From: CAG-582 sp964636965
GTDB taxonomy: Bacteria > Bacillota_I > Bacilli_A > RF39 > UBA660
Direction: 5' to 3'
NCBI GenBank assembly: GCA_964636965.1
Contig: CAZWST010000019.1
Location: 1 to 26,188, forward strand
Length of the DNA stretch: 26,188 nt
The notes under the pieces are model-generated. The model was not told the origin of the DNA. It did not search any database and saw only the letters and a program-made list of their open reading frames with translations. How positions within the stretch are numbered: position 1 is the stretch's first letter; every line of letters begins with the position of its first letter. Below are positions 15,873 to 24,661 of this stretch, piece by piece. The translations under genes and the position numbers were made by a program.

Positions 15873-18800
15873 TTATTCCTCCAATGCTTCTTCTCTTTTT
15901 TTAATTAGTATTGTTTTGTTAACTAATGGTTCTTCCCCATTAGTTAACTCACATACTAGATTATAACTACCTTCACTTAATTCATTTATATTATTATAAA
16001 CTATATCATTTATTTTACAAGTAGTAGGTAAGATATAATCTTCCCCTTCTATAAATTCATCAGGTATTTGTGTTTCTTCTTTTTCTTCTACTGTTTCAAA
16101 TGTCGTAACAGTAAATGATGAAGAAGAAATTATTTCATCACCAGATTTAACTCTAGCAATTATAGTAGTATTTTTATCAATTCTTACTGGATTAATATAT
16201 GGTGTCCAAGAAGCTCCTAAATCTAAACTATATTCATTTGTATATCCCTCTGGATATTCAATAGTTATAGTTTTAATATTATCAGTATTTGAAACATTTA
16301 TAATAGGTGCATTAACTTTAGTGTTTGGTGTTTCAACTTCACTAACTACAGTTTCAGTAGAGTTTATATCTATCTGTGTATAAGTAACTGTACCTTTACC
16401 ACCAGCACCGCCTTTATATGAAGACCCAACAGCAGACCCACCATTAGCATTTGCTGTACCAGTAGATGTTATTTCTGATGAACTAAATATATTAATACTT
16501 CCTCCACCTGATGAGCCTCCACCTCTATTACTAACATTACCTCCTGTTGCACCCATTGCTTTAATGATTCCATTATTTTTATATTCATTCGCATAGATTG
16601 TTAAAAGTCCACCTGTTCCATTTGAAGCACTTCCTTTTCCTGGATTTCCAGATCCTCCACCTGTAGAACCTACAGCAGCACCGCCAGCTCCACCTTCAGA
16701 AGAACCATTACCTGCAACTCCGGAACCACCTGTTCCTTGGTAAACTAAACCTCCTCCAGCTCCACCTGAATATGAAGTTCCAGATCCTCCAGCACCTGAA
16801 GAACCACCAGTATTCGGTCTTGACCCAGATCCACCTCCACCAGTTTGTCTGTCTATTCCAGCAACTCCTGGATTTCCTGGTTTATATCCGCCAGTTTGTC
16901 TTGCTCCTCCAGCAGCTCCTTCTGCTGGTACATATTCATATGTTCCATCTGCATTCTTCCATAAGTATACATTTTGTCCAACTGCCTTAGCTCCATGAGA
17001 GTTATCTATTGTTCCATTATTTTCTAACTTTCCTGTTACATATAATGTGAAGCCTTTTGGTCCTCCATAGTTTGTATCATAATATGGTGCAACTGTTACT
17101 CCACTAGCAACTGTTACATCTCCTTTTACTTTTACTATTACCATATTATTTGCATAATCTGTGGCTGTTGCTACATCATTTGCATCTCCAAATGTTTGAT
17201 TCTCTGTCCAGTTCTGGTTTCCTTCTAGTACATATAAATGTACTGGATATCTTTCGTCATTTACTTTAAAATACCAATATCCTGATTCTAATGAATCGTC
17301 ACTTAATATAGATAAAATACTTTCTCCATGTTTTGTAACTGATTCTTTATATAATTCTTTGTCTTGTTCAATTACATCTTTTAAATCATAATATTGACCA
17401 TTTCTTATTTCTCCAATGTGTAATGTTCCAGATCCGCCGGATCCGCCTTTATATTCAGTTCCAACTGATGCTCCTCCAATATTCGAAGTATTTCCTTTTA
17501 CTTGAGTATATCTGGTGTCAGTTGATATTGTTGCCTCTTTTTGTGAAGTTACTGTATTTTGTTTACTAAAAATATTAATACTTCCTCCACCTGATGAGCC
17601 TCCACCACCTTTAGACTTTGTTCCGATTGCTCCTGCAACACCATTAGCAGATATATTTCCATTATTCTTATATTCATTCGCATAGATTGTTAAAAGTCCA
17701 CCTGTTCCATTTGATGATTTTACTATGCTTGGATTTCCTGCTCCATGCCCATTATCTCCAATAGCACTTCCTCCAGTTCCACCTTCAGAAGAACCATTAC
17801 CTGCAACTCCGGAACCACCTGTTCCTTGGTAANNNNNNNNNNNNNNNNNNNNNNNNNNNNNNNNNNNNNNNNNNNNNNNNNNNNNNNNNNNNNNNNNNNN
17901 NNNNNNNNNNNNNNNNNNNNNNNNNNNNNNNNCATCTCCAAATGTTTGATTCTCTGTCCAGTTCTGGTTTCCTTCTAGTACATATAAGTGGACTGGGTAA
18001 ATTTCATCAGTATTAAGTATTTCAAAATCATAGTAACCTGTTTTTAATTTATCACTTTCAAGTATTGATAGTATACTATCACCCTTAATAGTCGCTTTAG
18101 TTACTCTTATATCTTTACTAACTGATGCTGTTGCTCCAGCACCTGTTGTAATAATACATGTTAATGTACTTTCTCCCGGAGGTATTAAACTAGCATTAGT
18201 ATAGTTTGCATCAGTATTATTAATTGTACACTTTCTAACTGATCCACTTATACCATCTGTATAAGATGTTGGTAATTCTAGATCTAAATCATTTGAGAAT
18301 ACTTCAGGTAATCCTTCAAGTGAAATAGTAGGTATAGTTGGATCTATTTTAGTTATTGTAAATGATGCTGCTACCTTTATATTATCTGCATCTACTACTC
18401 TTGCAATAACTGTAGTATTATTATCAACAATAGTAAGTGGTTCTGTATAAGTTAGCCATGATTCGCCTAAGTCTAAACTATATTCATAATTATAACCATT
18501 ATATACATCACTTGGATAATTAATTGTAAGTACCTTTGACGTTGCCCATTCTTCTTTATCAAGTAAATATGATATTTCTCCTATATCATCAGTTCTAACA
18601 TTTAGTTCAAAAGCATCAGATACATTACCTGCTTTATCTTTTACTTTTACATATACTTTGTATTCTTTATCATTCTTTAAGTTTTTAAATGTATATGTAT
18701 TATCTTTACTAGTAGTAAACTTACTATTATCAAGTGAATACATATATACATCAGCATCACTTAAATCATCTGTAGAAGTAACTTTAATAGTAAAGCTACT

Positions 18801-21800
18801 TGAACCTTTCTTTATAACATCTACATCTGTTATAACTGGGGATTCAGTATCTATATTTGTTATCTTTTTACTTCCTATATCACTTTCTATTTCAACAATA
18901 TTTGTTGATTTAGCATAGATAACCGCATTGTTATCTTTTATTATTATTGGTCCACCATATTCTTTCCAATCAGTAGATTCACCATCTTCATAAACTACTT
19001 TATAAAGTCTTTCTGAACTGTTTAAGTCATAGTTGACTGCAACTATTACATCTTGTGTCCAATCTTCAGTTGATAAAATAAATGTTGGAGTTTTAGGTTT
19101 AGATAAATCCCATCTCATAAATAAGTTTTCTGCCATTTCTGAAAGTGGAACATCTAAAACATAGTAATGGTCTTTTATTATTATTTCTTTACCATTAGAA
19201 TCTTTTATCTTAACTCCATCAGCACCAATTACTTTATCTTTGTATTCTGGTCTGATTAAAAGAATTCCATGTTCATCATATTTTTTCCATGCCCCATCTT
19301 TTTTCCATTTATATTCTCTATCTTCTTTTTTTGATGAAGCAGGATAATTAAGTCTAATTAAATAATACATTCCATTATCAAGTACACTTATATTTTCTTT
19401 TGGTATTATATTATCTATAAGTATACTTGCTTCTTCATGATGACCTAATGTATCTTCATTATAAGCGTAAACCATTGTATTATTTGATATTAATTCTATT
19501 GGTCCAGCATAATCTAACCATTCACCATTATCTACTTTATACTTTTTAACGCTAGCAGTAGGTGCATAGTCAATAGATACTTTTACCCATGAGTTAGGTG
19601 TAGTTGGATCAACATTTATTACTGGATTTGCTATACCTGTAGTTAAATAGTTAATTTGCTTTCTTGCACTACCTTTTCCATTACTACTTATTGCATAAGC
19701 ATAAACTGTCGTATTTTCATTTACTTCAAATGGTCCAGTGTAAGGTAAAAGTTCTCCATTACCTATTCTATAGTATTTACCTTCAGCTCTTTCATCATAG
19801 TTAATTGTAACTTCTAGTTTATCAATTAACTCATCTGCCTTATCTGGTGTTAAAGTAATTACTACGTCTAACTTATCTAATGGAATAGGTGCAATAGAAG
19901 TTGTAATATTAAGTTTTTCTATTGTTTCACCATATGCATTAGTAGCTTTTGCATAGACACTTTTACTTTGTGTTATCTTTAAGGATTCAGTATAAGGTGT
20001 AAAAATAACACCATCATATGAATACTCTAAAGTATCATAGTCTCGTCCACTTATAGTTACTTCAACCATATCTACATCATCAGTTAAATACATATTAGGT
20101 TTTGCATCTATTCTTACATATGGTTTTTTACCTACTTTTATATTTTGTACATAATAGTAAGTTACTTCAGACTTCTTATTATCACTTCTAATATAATAAG
20201 CTCTTACTATTCCATTTTTAGTCATAGTAAATGGTTCTGTATATGTTTTATATACTCCACCATCAACACTATAGTAAATATTTTTTGCTTCTTCTTTAGT
20301 TGTAATAGTTACAGTTGTTTCTTCTACAATACTTGTTGGATTTGCATTTATTATTGGTCCATCAAGTATATCTGGTATACTTACTGCATCAATATACTCA
20401 TAATCATATGCACGTTTTCCATCTAATTCAGCATAAGCATATATTGTTGTATTAGCGTCAACTTCAAAAGCTTCAGTGTATTCAATATAATTTTTATTAT
20501 CTAAACTATAATAAAGTTTTGATAATGCTTCATTACTTGTAATTGTTATTGTTGCTTTTTCGTCCTTTAATAGTCTAGATTTTGAAGATTTTATTCTTAC
20601 ATTTAATCTTGTTTGTGAAGGTATTCCATCGCCTCCATCAGGATCATCTGGTCCACCATCATCTGGTACAGTTATATCATAAACTGTTCTTTGAGTATTA
20701 CCATTTGCTTTACCTACTCGTTTAACTCCATTATCAAGTTCAATTGTTCTTGTACTTTCAGCCTTTGCATAAATAGTTTGATTTGCTGATACTGTAAATG
20801 TACCAGTATATTCAACCCATGGTGAATTATCTACCTTATACATTCTAACATTAGAATCACTTTCATATTCAATGTTAACATTAGTCTTTTCACCAATGTT
20901 TAATCTTGCCTTATCAGGTAGTATTTTAATTTCAACACGTCCAAAGTCTACTGATAGTTCTGTACTTTCAAGTTCACGAATATAAAGTGAATCTTTTCCT
21001 ACTAATGTTTTAGTAGTAATGGCATTACCTTCATTATCATAAACATCTTCAACTCTTGTCGCTCTGGCATCAATTAATGTATCAGCTGAAACATTAAATT
21101 CCCCTTCATAGTTTTTCCAGTCTCCACCATTAATACGATATTCTTTTGTTGAAGCATTTTCATCAAAAATTATTTTTACCTTTGTAGTTTCATTACCTTT
21201 AAGTACTAATTTTTCTGCTTCTATATCAACTAATACTTTACTTGATGGTACATCTATATATTTTTCTCCATCTATATCATATCTAATATATATGTTTTCT
21301 ATATCAGATACTTTTACTAAGATTGGTCCTGTGTATGCTTGCCAATCATCATCTTCTCCTCTGATTTCACCTTCACGGTGTAATCTCCATTCACGATTTA
21401 CAGAGTTAGCTGGATAATATAAATTAAGTCTAATCCAACCATCCCACTCTTCATCGTCCCCTTTTGGTACATTAACTTTAATATCTTTTGCTACATCTGC
21501 CCATGCACCTGTATTTGATACTGCCTTACAGCTTATTGTATAATTACCTACTGCTAAATCTTCTGTTGATTCAATATTCTTACTCCAGTCATGATCTAGT
21601 GCACATGAATAAGTTCCACCTGATGGTCCAAATTCTACATGACTAGGTAACTGATAAATATCTCCATAAACTATTTCAGCTGGTAAATCATTTAAATCAA
21701 TTTTTGGTATTTCAACTTCAGGTTCTGCTGGTTTAGTTGTAGTTGTTGTTGAACTAGTTGTTCCAGTAGTTGAAGTTGTTGAAGTTGTAGTACTTGTTGA

Positions 21801-22898
21801 TTTAGTTGTACTTGTTTTAGTAGTAGAACTAGTTGTACTTGTAGATTTAGTTGTCTTAGTTGTCTTTGATGTTGAAGTAGTACTACTAGTTGTTGTACTT
21901 GTAGTATTATCATTATCTCCATTTGGTGTAGTTGGTGTTTGTCCTTCTGTAGTTTTTTCATCATCTACATTATTAGTTGGTTTAGTATTATTTTCTGGTG
22001 TTGTAGTTGATCCAGTTGTTGTAGTAGTTTCTTCATTATCATTATTATTATCTGGATTATTTACTTCAATTCCACCATTATTATCTTCATCACTCTCTTT
22101 AGTCTTCTCAGTAAATGTTACTTCATAAATATTTCCTGCTTTATCTTCAACACGAATAGTTATTGTATATTCAGTATCAGGATTTAATCCTTCTATATTA
22201 AATTTATCATTTACATCTACATAGTCTTTATTTCCTATTTTATATGAATATGTTTTTATTCCTGATCCTAAATCTGTTGCATTTATTCTAAAACTTAAAG
22301 AAGTAGCTTTATTTGTTTTATTAATTGATTCTACTATTGGAGCATCATTATCTATTAATACTTCTTCACGATTAGATATATATGAATACTTTCCATTTTT
22401 ATATCTTGCTTTAAAGAATACATTCCATTTTCCTGTTTTAGTTAAAACTGTATTTTTAGTGTCAGTTTCCTTCCATTCACATTTCTTTGAGTTTTTCTTA
22501 TCTGTAACACAGTAAAGATATGTATCAAGTTCTGATACATCAACATCTCTTGTTACATAAACTGTATTACTTTTTACCCATCCTTTAAATGTACTATCTA
22601 TTATTGGTTTATTATTGGTATATATAGATGATATACCTACACTTATAAACATTAAAAGAAATAAAACTAAAAATAACAAAAGAAATGGCAACAACCATAA
22701 TCTTGATACATATATTGTTACCCTATCTTTATTTTTAATTTTCTCTTCTTCTTTTGGTTCAGTTCTTATTACTCTTCCCCTTCGAACACGTAAACTAAAT
22801 TCTTTTTCTTCATCTTCTTCATAAAGAATACCAGCATCATCTAGTATCTTTTTGGCATCATCTAGTTTTTCACCTTTTAGTTTTGGTACTACTTTCAT
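15873..22898 (-). CDS. Giant cell-surface protein: PASTA, TM, beta repeats, Gly-rich modules
   Basis: 2,341 residues as assembled, of which 34 are unknown (gap). Order: one PASTA domain (3-65; VVPKLKGEKLDDAKKIL, then VIRTEPKEEEKIKNKDRVTI); transmembrane helix (67-92); Ig-like and fibronectin-III-like domains (about 95-266); Thr/Ser stalk (290-389); at least ten chitobiase-C-like repeats (YSLDNxxWxxYTxPFxVxxNTTIYAxA); two copies of a Gly-rich module starting SILSIL; one final repeat. Three related Cys-pair domains (near residues 400, 1,650 and the C terminus) each end G-Y/T-x4-C. There is no LPXTG or secretion signal other than the helix, so it is N-in anchored with PASTA inside. The start has AAGGAG eight bases upstream and a good promoter. 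Adhesion or matrix role is inference. Confidence 0.85.
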   Translation of the reverse strand: MKVVPKLKGEKLDDAKKILDDAGILYEEDEEKEFSLRVRRGRVIRTEPKEEEKIKNKDRVTIYVSRLWLLPFLLLFLVLFLLMFISVGISSIYTNNKPIIDSTFKGWVKSNTVYVTRDVDVSELDTYLYCVTDKKNSKKCEWKETDTKNTVLTKTGKWNVFFKARYKNGKYSYISNREEVLIDNDAPIVESINKTNKATSLSFRINATDLGSGIKTYSYKIGNKDYVDVNDKFNIEGLNPDTEYTITIRVEDKAGNIYEVTFTEKTKESDEDNNGGIEVNNPDNNNDNEETTTTTGSTTTPENNTKPTNNVDDEKTTEGQTPTTPNGDNDNTTSTTTSSTTSTSKTTKTTKSTSTTSSTTKTSTTKSTSTTTSTTSTTGTTSSTTTTTKPAEPEVEIPKIDLNDLPAEIVYGDIYQLPSHVEFGPSGGTYSCALDHDWSKNIESTEDLAVGNYTISCKAVSNTGAWADVAKDIKVNVPKGDDEEWDGWIRLNLYYPANSVNREWRLHREGEIRGEDDDWQAYTGPILVKVSDIENIYIRYDIDGEKYIDVPSSKVLVDIEAEKLVLKGNETTKVKIIFDENASTKEYRINGGDWKNYEGEFNVSADTLIDARATRVEDVYDNEGNAITTKTLVGKDSLYIRELESTELSVDFGRVEIKILPDKARLNIGEKTNVNIEYESDSNVRMYKVDNSPWVEYTGTFTVSANQTIYAKAESTRTIELDNGVKRVGKANGNTQRTVYDITVPDDGGPDDPDGGDGIPSQTRLNVRIKSSKSRLLKDEKATITITSNEALSKLYYSLDNKNYIEYTEAFEVDANTTIYAYAELDGKRAYDYEYIDAVSIPDILDGPIINANPTSIVEETTVTITTKEEAKNIYYSVDGGVYKTYTEPFTMTKNGIVRAYYIRSDNKKSEVTYYYVQNIKVGKKPYVRIDAKPNMYLTDDVDMVEVTISGRDYDTLEYSYDGVIFTPYTESLKITQSKSVYAKATNAYGETIEKLNITTSIAPIPLDKLDVVITLTPDKADELIDKLEVTINYDERAEGKYYRIGNGELLPYTGPFEVNENTTVYAYAISSNGKGSARKQINYLTTGIANPVINVDPTTPNSWVKVSIDYAPTASVKKYKVDNGEWLDYAGPIELISNNTMVYAYNEDTLGHHEEASILIDNIIPKENISVLDNGMYYLIRLNYPASSKKEDREYKWKKDGAWKKYDEHGILLIRPEYKDKVIGADGVKIKDSNGKEIIIKDHYYVLDVPLSEMAENLFMRWDLSKPKTPTFILSTEDWTQDVIVAVNYDLNSSERLYKVVYEDGESTDWKEYGGPIIIKDNNAVIYAKSTNIVEIESDIGSKKITNIDTESPVITDVDVIKKGSSSFTIKVTSTDDLSDADVYMYSLDNSKFTTSKDNTYTFKNLKNDKEYKVYVKVKDKAGNVSDAFELNVRTDDIGEISYLLDKEEWATSKVLTINYPSDVYNGYNYEYSLDLGESWLTYTEPLTIVDNNTTVIARVVDADNIKVAASFTITKIDPTIPTISLEGLPEVFSNDLDLELPTSYTDGISGSVRKCTINNTDANYTNASLIPPGESTLTCIITTGAGATASVSKDIRVTKATIKGDSILSILESDKLKTGYYDFEILNTDEIYPVHLYVLEGNQNWTENQTFGDXXXXXXXXXXXXXXXXXXXXXXXXXXXXXXXXXXYQGTGGSGVAGNGSSEGGTGGSAIGDNGHGAGNPSIVKSSNGTGGLLTIYANEYKNNGNISANGVAGAIGTKSKGGGGSSGGGSINIFSKQNTVTSQKEATISTDTRYTQVKGNTSNIGGASVGTEYKGGSGGSGTLHIGEIRNGQYYDLKDVIEQDKELYKESVTKHGESILSILSDDSLESGYWYFKVNDERYPVHLYVLEGNQNWTENQTFGDANDVATATDYANNMVIVKVKGDVTVASGVTVAPYYDTNYGGPKGFTLYVTGKLENNGTIDNSHGAKAVGQNVYLWKNADGTYEYVPAEGAAGGARQTGGYKPGNPGVAGIDRQTGGGGSGSRPNTGGSSGAGGSGTSYSGGAGGGLVYQGTGGSGVAGNGSSEGGAGGAAVGSTGGGSGNPGKGSASNGTGGLLTIYANEYKNNGIIKAMGATGGNVSNRGGGSSGGGSINIFSSSEITSTGTANANGGSAVGSSYKGGAGGKGTVTYTQIDINSTETVVSEVETPNTKVNAPIINVSNTDNIKTITIEYPEGYTNEYSLDLGASWTPYINPVRIDKNTTIIARVKSGDEIISSSSFTVTTFETVEEKEETQIPDEFIEGEDYILPTTCKINDIVYNNINELSEGSYNLVCELTNGEEPLVNKTILIKKREEALEE
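16386..17327 (-). repeat. Gly-rich surface module, copy 2 (complete)
   Basis: The module reads GESILSIL, then YPVHLYVLEGNQNWTENQ, a beta-strand section (NMVIVKVKGDVTVASG, then GPKGFTLYVTGKLENNGTI), a long Gly/Ser stretch, GTGGLLTIYANEYKNNG and GGGSINIF. Long stretches are identical in DNA to copy 1, for example 16690-16743 against 17779-17832. The unit period from shared landmarks is 1,089 bases (363 residues). Confidence 0.85.
17418..18083 (-). repeat. Gly-rich surface module, copy 1 (interrupted by the gap)
   Basis: It has the same beginning (GDSILSIL) and the same central and distal segments as copy 2, with the stretch corresponding to 16744-17182 replaced by the 100 N. Copy 1 has diverged near its distal end, with Thr-rich QKEATISTDTRYTQ instead of the short copy-2 sequence. 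Confidence 0.85.
17833..17932. other. Assembly gap, exactly 100 N
   Basis: A placeholder-length run of N. The flanks match 16743 and 17183 in the intact copy, so about 439 bases are probably missing rather than 100. Both numbers leave remainder 1 on division by three, so the reading frame is kept either way. Confidence 0.95.
21732..22030 (-). repeat. Thr/Ser-rich low-complexity stalk
   Basis: A run of ACT/ACA/AGT codons encoding about 100 residues, mostly Thr and Ser with Lys and Gly, lies between the first Ig-like domains and the long repeat array of the giant protein. It is probably an extended, perhaps glycosylated, spacer; such tracts vary in length by slippage. Confidence 0.8.
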
Positions 22899-22955
22899 AA
22901 CTACTACTCCTTAATATTATTATTGGTACTTTCTACCTTTTCTATTCTTATAAAT

Positions 22956-22984
22956 ATTATATAACTAAATGGCTATATAATCAA
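22956..22984 (-). promoter_or_regulatory. Sigma-A promoter of the giant-protein operon
   Basis: TTGATT (22984-22979), exactly 17 bases, TATAAT (22961-22956), about 58 bases before the start codon. A terminator separates it from the preceding gene, so transcription is independent. Confidence 0.75.
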
Positions 22985-23007
22985 CCATTTACATCAGTTA
23001 ATAACTG

Positions 23008-23039
23008 AAAAAGATGCGAATAATTATTCGCACCTTTTA
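23008..23039 (-). terminator. Terminator after the 413-aa gene
   Basis: On the minus strand AAAAGGTGCGAAT, loop AATT, ATTCGCATCTTTT, with one G-U pair, then a T tract. The G-U pair would be an A-C mismatch on the other strand, which fits minus-strand use. Confidence 0.75.
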
Positions 23040-23044
23040 CTTAA

Positions 23045-24286
23045 CTAAACAGCTTCACCATTTGCTTTAACACAAGAACTAAAGCCTGAGAAAGTACATA
23101 CTGAAGCTTCGCTCGCACTAGATAAATTAAATGATGTATCTGAATAACTTCTTATTGTTTTAGAACTTACAGAAAAGTCCCCTAACTTAGTTAAATTATA
23201 ACCAGAAACCATATATATATCATTAGTTAAATATAAATAATACTCTGGATTATCAACTGTATTATTTATAAGTACATACCCTCTTATAGAAGTATTATTA
23301 TTTATATCTTTTAAAATATCATACACATAAACCTTTTTATCTTTATCTTTAAAACTACTTTTTAATGTATCAATAACTTCTTTTGCTTCTTTATAAAAAT
23401 TTTCTTTTCCACCATTTGGATTAAATTTTAATGAATAAAAATCAGTACATCCTTTTTTAGAAAAATTTAAACATATATCATTAAAATTAAATTTACTTAT
23501 AATAGATTCATCTATATCTTGAATTCTTTTCTTTTGTACATCATTATCAACTAAATTATAATCATTTAACATATATTTATCATTATAGATATAATAATGA
23601 AATTTTAAATCAGCATAATCAGTTGCATCAATTAAAACATAACCCTTAAATTTATTAGATACTTCACTTTTTAAAGAATCTACATTAACAATAAAATATC
23701 CTTTTTCATTAATACCATTTAAAGCGTTAATATTTTTTTCAATACTACTATTAATAGCAAGAACATCTTTTCTATAAATATCTTTATCACTTAAATTACT
23801 TATAACATTTAACTTACCAGTAAATTTAGTTGCCCCAATTTGATTGATTCCTAAAAATTCTATTTTTATAGATAGGCTAGAATTTTTACCAACCACCAAA
23901 TTATATGCTAAATTATCATCCTTAGATAAATTAATGTCCTCAGTTAAATTTGTATATACTTCTTTATCATAACTATATGAAACAGTATATTTTATATTTT
24001 CATCACTCAATATTACTTCTGATATTTTAACCGCGAATGAAACATCTTTATCAGTATCATTCTTTATATCAATTACCTTACTTACTTTATTTCCATAAGG
24101 TATCTCTTCATCTATCATATTACCTAAAATATATTTTACTTCTAAAGTTGTACCATCAATATCAATATTTTCTACTATATCTCTTTTAGAAGAATTATTG
24201 TCATCTTCATGTTTTAATGATTTAACACTGAATGTTAAAATAACAACTATTACTATAACTAATAAAGGCATTAATATTTTTTTCAT
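23045..24286 (-). CDS. Membrane-anchored extracellular protein with an internal repeat
   Basis: 413 residues, no recognised family. An N-terminal helix (ILMPLLVIVIVVILTFSV) anchors it; the rest is outside. Residues about 35-170 have beta-sandwich character with DIKNDTDKDVSFAVKISE, a strand typical of surface Ig-like domains. Two copies of a module follow, FKGYVLIDATDY...YIYNDKYMLNDYNL (about 213-250) and IRGYVLINNTVDN...YLTNDIYMVSGYNL (about 335-370). Four Cys are present, including CTFSGFSSC near the C terminus. AGGTGA four bases before the ATG and TATAAT six bases before that give it its own promoter, but only 48 bases and no terminator separate it from spoVAE. Confidence 0.75.
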   Translation of the reverse strand: MKKILMPLLVIVIVVILTFSVKSLKHEDDNNSSKRDIVENIDIDGTTLEVKYILGNMIDEEIPYGNKVSKVIDIKNDTDKDVSFAVKISEVILSDENIKYTVSYSYDKEVYTNLTEDINLSKDDNLAYNLVVGKNSSLSIKIEFLGINQIGATKFTGKLNVISNLSDKDIYRKDVLAINSSIEKNINALNGINEKGYFIVNVDSLKSEVSNKFKGYVLIDATDYADLKFHYYIYNDKYMLNDYNLVDNDVQKKRIQDIDESIISKFNFNDICLNFSKKGCTDFYSLKFNPNGGKENFYKEAKEVIDTLKSSFKDKDKKVYVYDILKDINNNTSIRGYVLINNTVDNPEYYLYLTNDIYMVSGYNLTKLGDFSVSSKTIRSYSDTSFNLSSASEASVCTFSGFSSCVKANGEAV

Positions 24287-24302
24287 ATCATCACCTATTA
24301 TA

Positions 24303-24331
24303 ATTATAGAAAAAAATTATTATATACGCAA
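24303..24331 (-). promoter_or_regulatory. Promoter of the 413-aa gene
   Basis: TTGCGT (24331-24326), 17 bases, TATAAT (24308-24303). The -10 box is perfect, the -35 half matched. It is followed by six bases and AGGTGA. Confidence 0.55.
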
Positions 24332-24334
24332 GTT

Positions 24335-24661
24335 TTAATCTTTAACCTTAAATATTAAAGTTATAATGAAAGCCATTAGTATAGCTGAAACTATACCAAG
24401 AGATACATTTCCAAGCATCATAAGTATGCCATTATCTATAGCACCTTTATATAAAGCATTACCAAATGACATAATTACAACGGAAGCTCCACCTCCAAAA
24501 TATTTAACAATTTTATCATATAAGCCAAAAAAACTTAAGAATGCTCCAATACTACAAAAAAGGGAAGTAATATGTCCACTTGTTAATTTGGTATTATCTT
24601 TAATTATTTGAGCAATTAAACAAATAAGTCCTGTAAATATAAAAGATCTAATTATTATCAT
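24335..24661 (-). CDS. spoVAE: Stage V sporulation protein AE (DPA channel)
   Basis: 108 residues with three to four hydrophobic segments and the family pattern SFIFTGLICLIAQIIKDNTKL, GHITSLFCSIGAFLSFFGLYDKI, GGGASVVIMSFGNALYKGA. It is the integral membrane SpoVAE(b) type and close to the usual 110-116 residues. With SpoVAC and SpoVAD it takes part in moving dipicolinic acid into the forespore and out at germination. Start ATG at 24661 with AGAGGTGA; the first 14 bases overlap spoVAD. It ends the recognisable spoVA genes. Confidence 0.93.
   Translation of the reverse strand: MIIIRSFIFTGLICLIAQIIKDNTKLTSGHITSLFCSIGAFLSFFGLYDKIVKYFGGGASVVIMSFGNALYKGAIDNGILMMLGNVSLGIVSAILMAFIITLIFKVKD

Noticed and set aside
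17723..17978. Short frames crossing the N run on both strands
   Set aside because: Artefacts of the gap and of the repetitive Gly-rich coding sequence.
16386..18083. Repeated DNA as CRISPR array or insertion element
   Set aside because: Repeats are in frame, 363 codons long and part of one protein; no spacers, terminal repeats or transposase.
20145..20426. Plus-strand Cys/Ile/Tyr-rich frame
   Set aside because: Antisense shadow of the giant gene, no start signals, improbable composition.
15873..22898. Sortase-anchored protein
   Set aside because: No LPXTG-like motif, hydrophobic tail or basic end at the C terminus.
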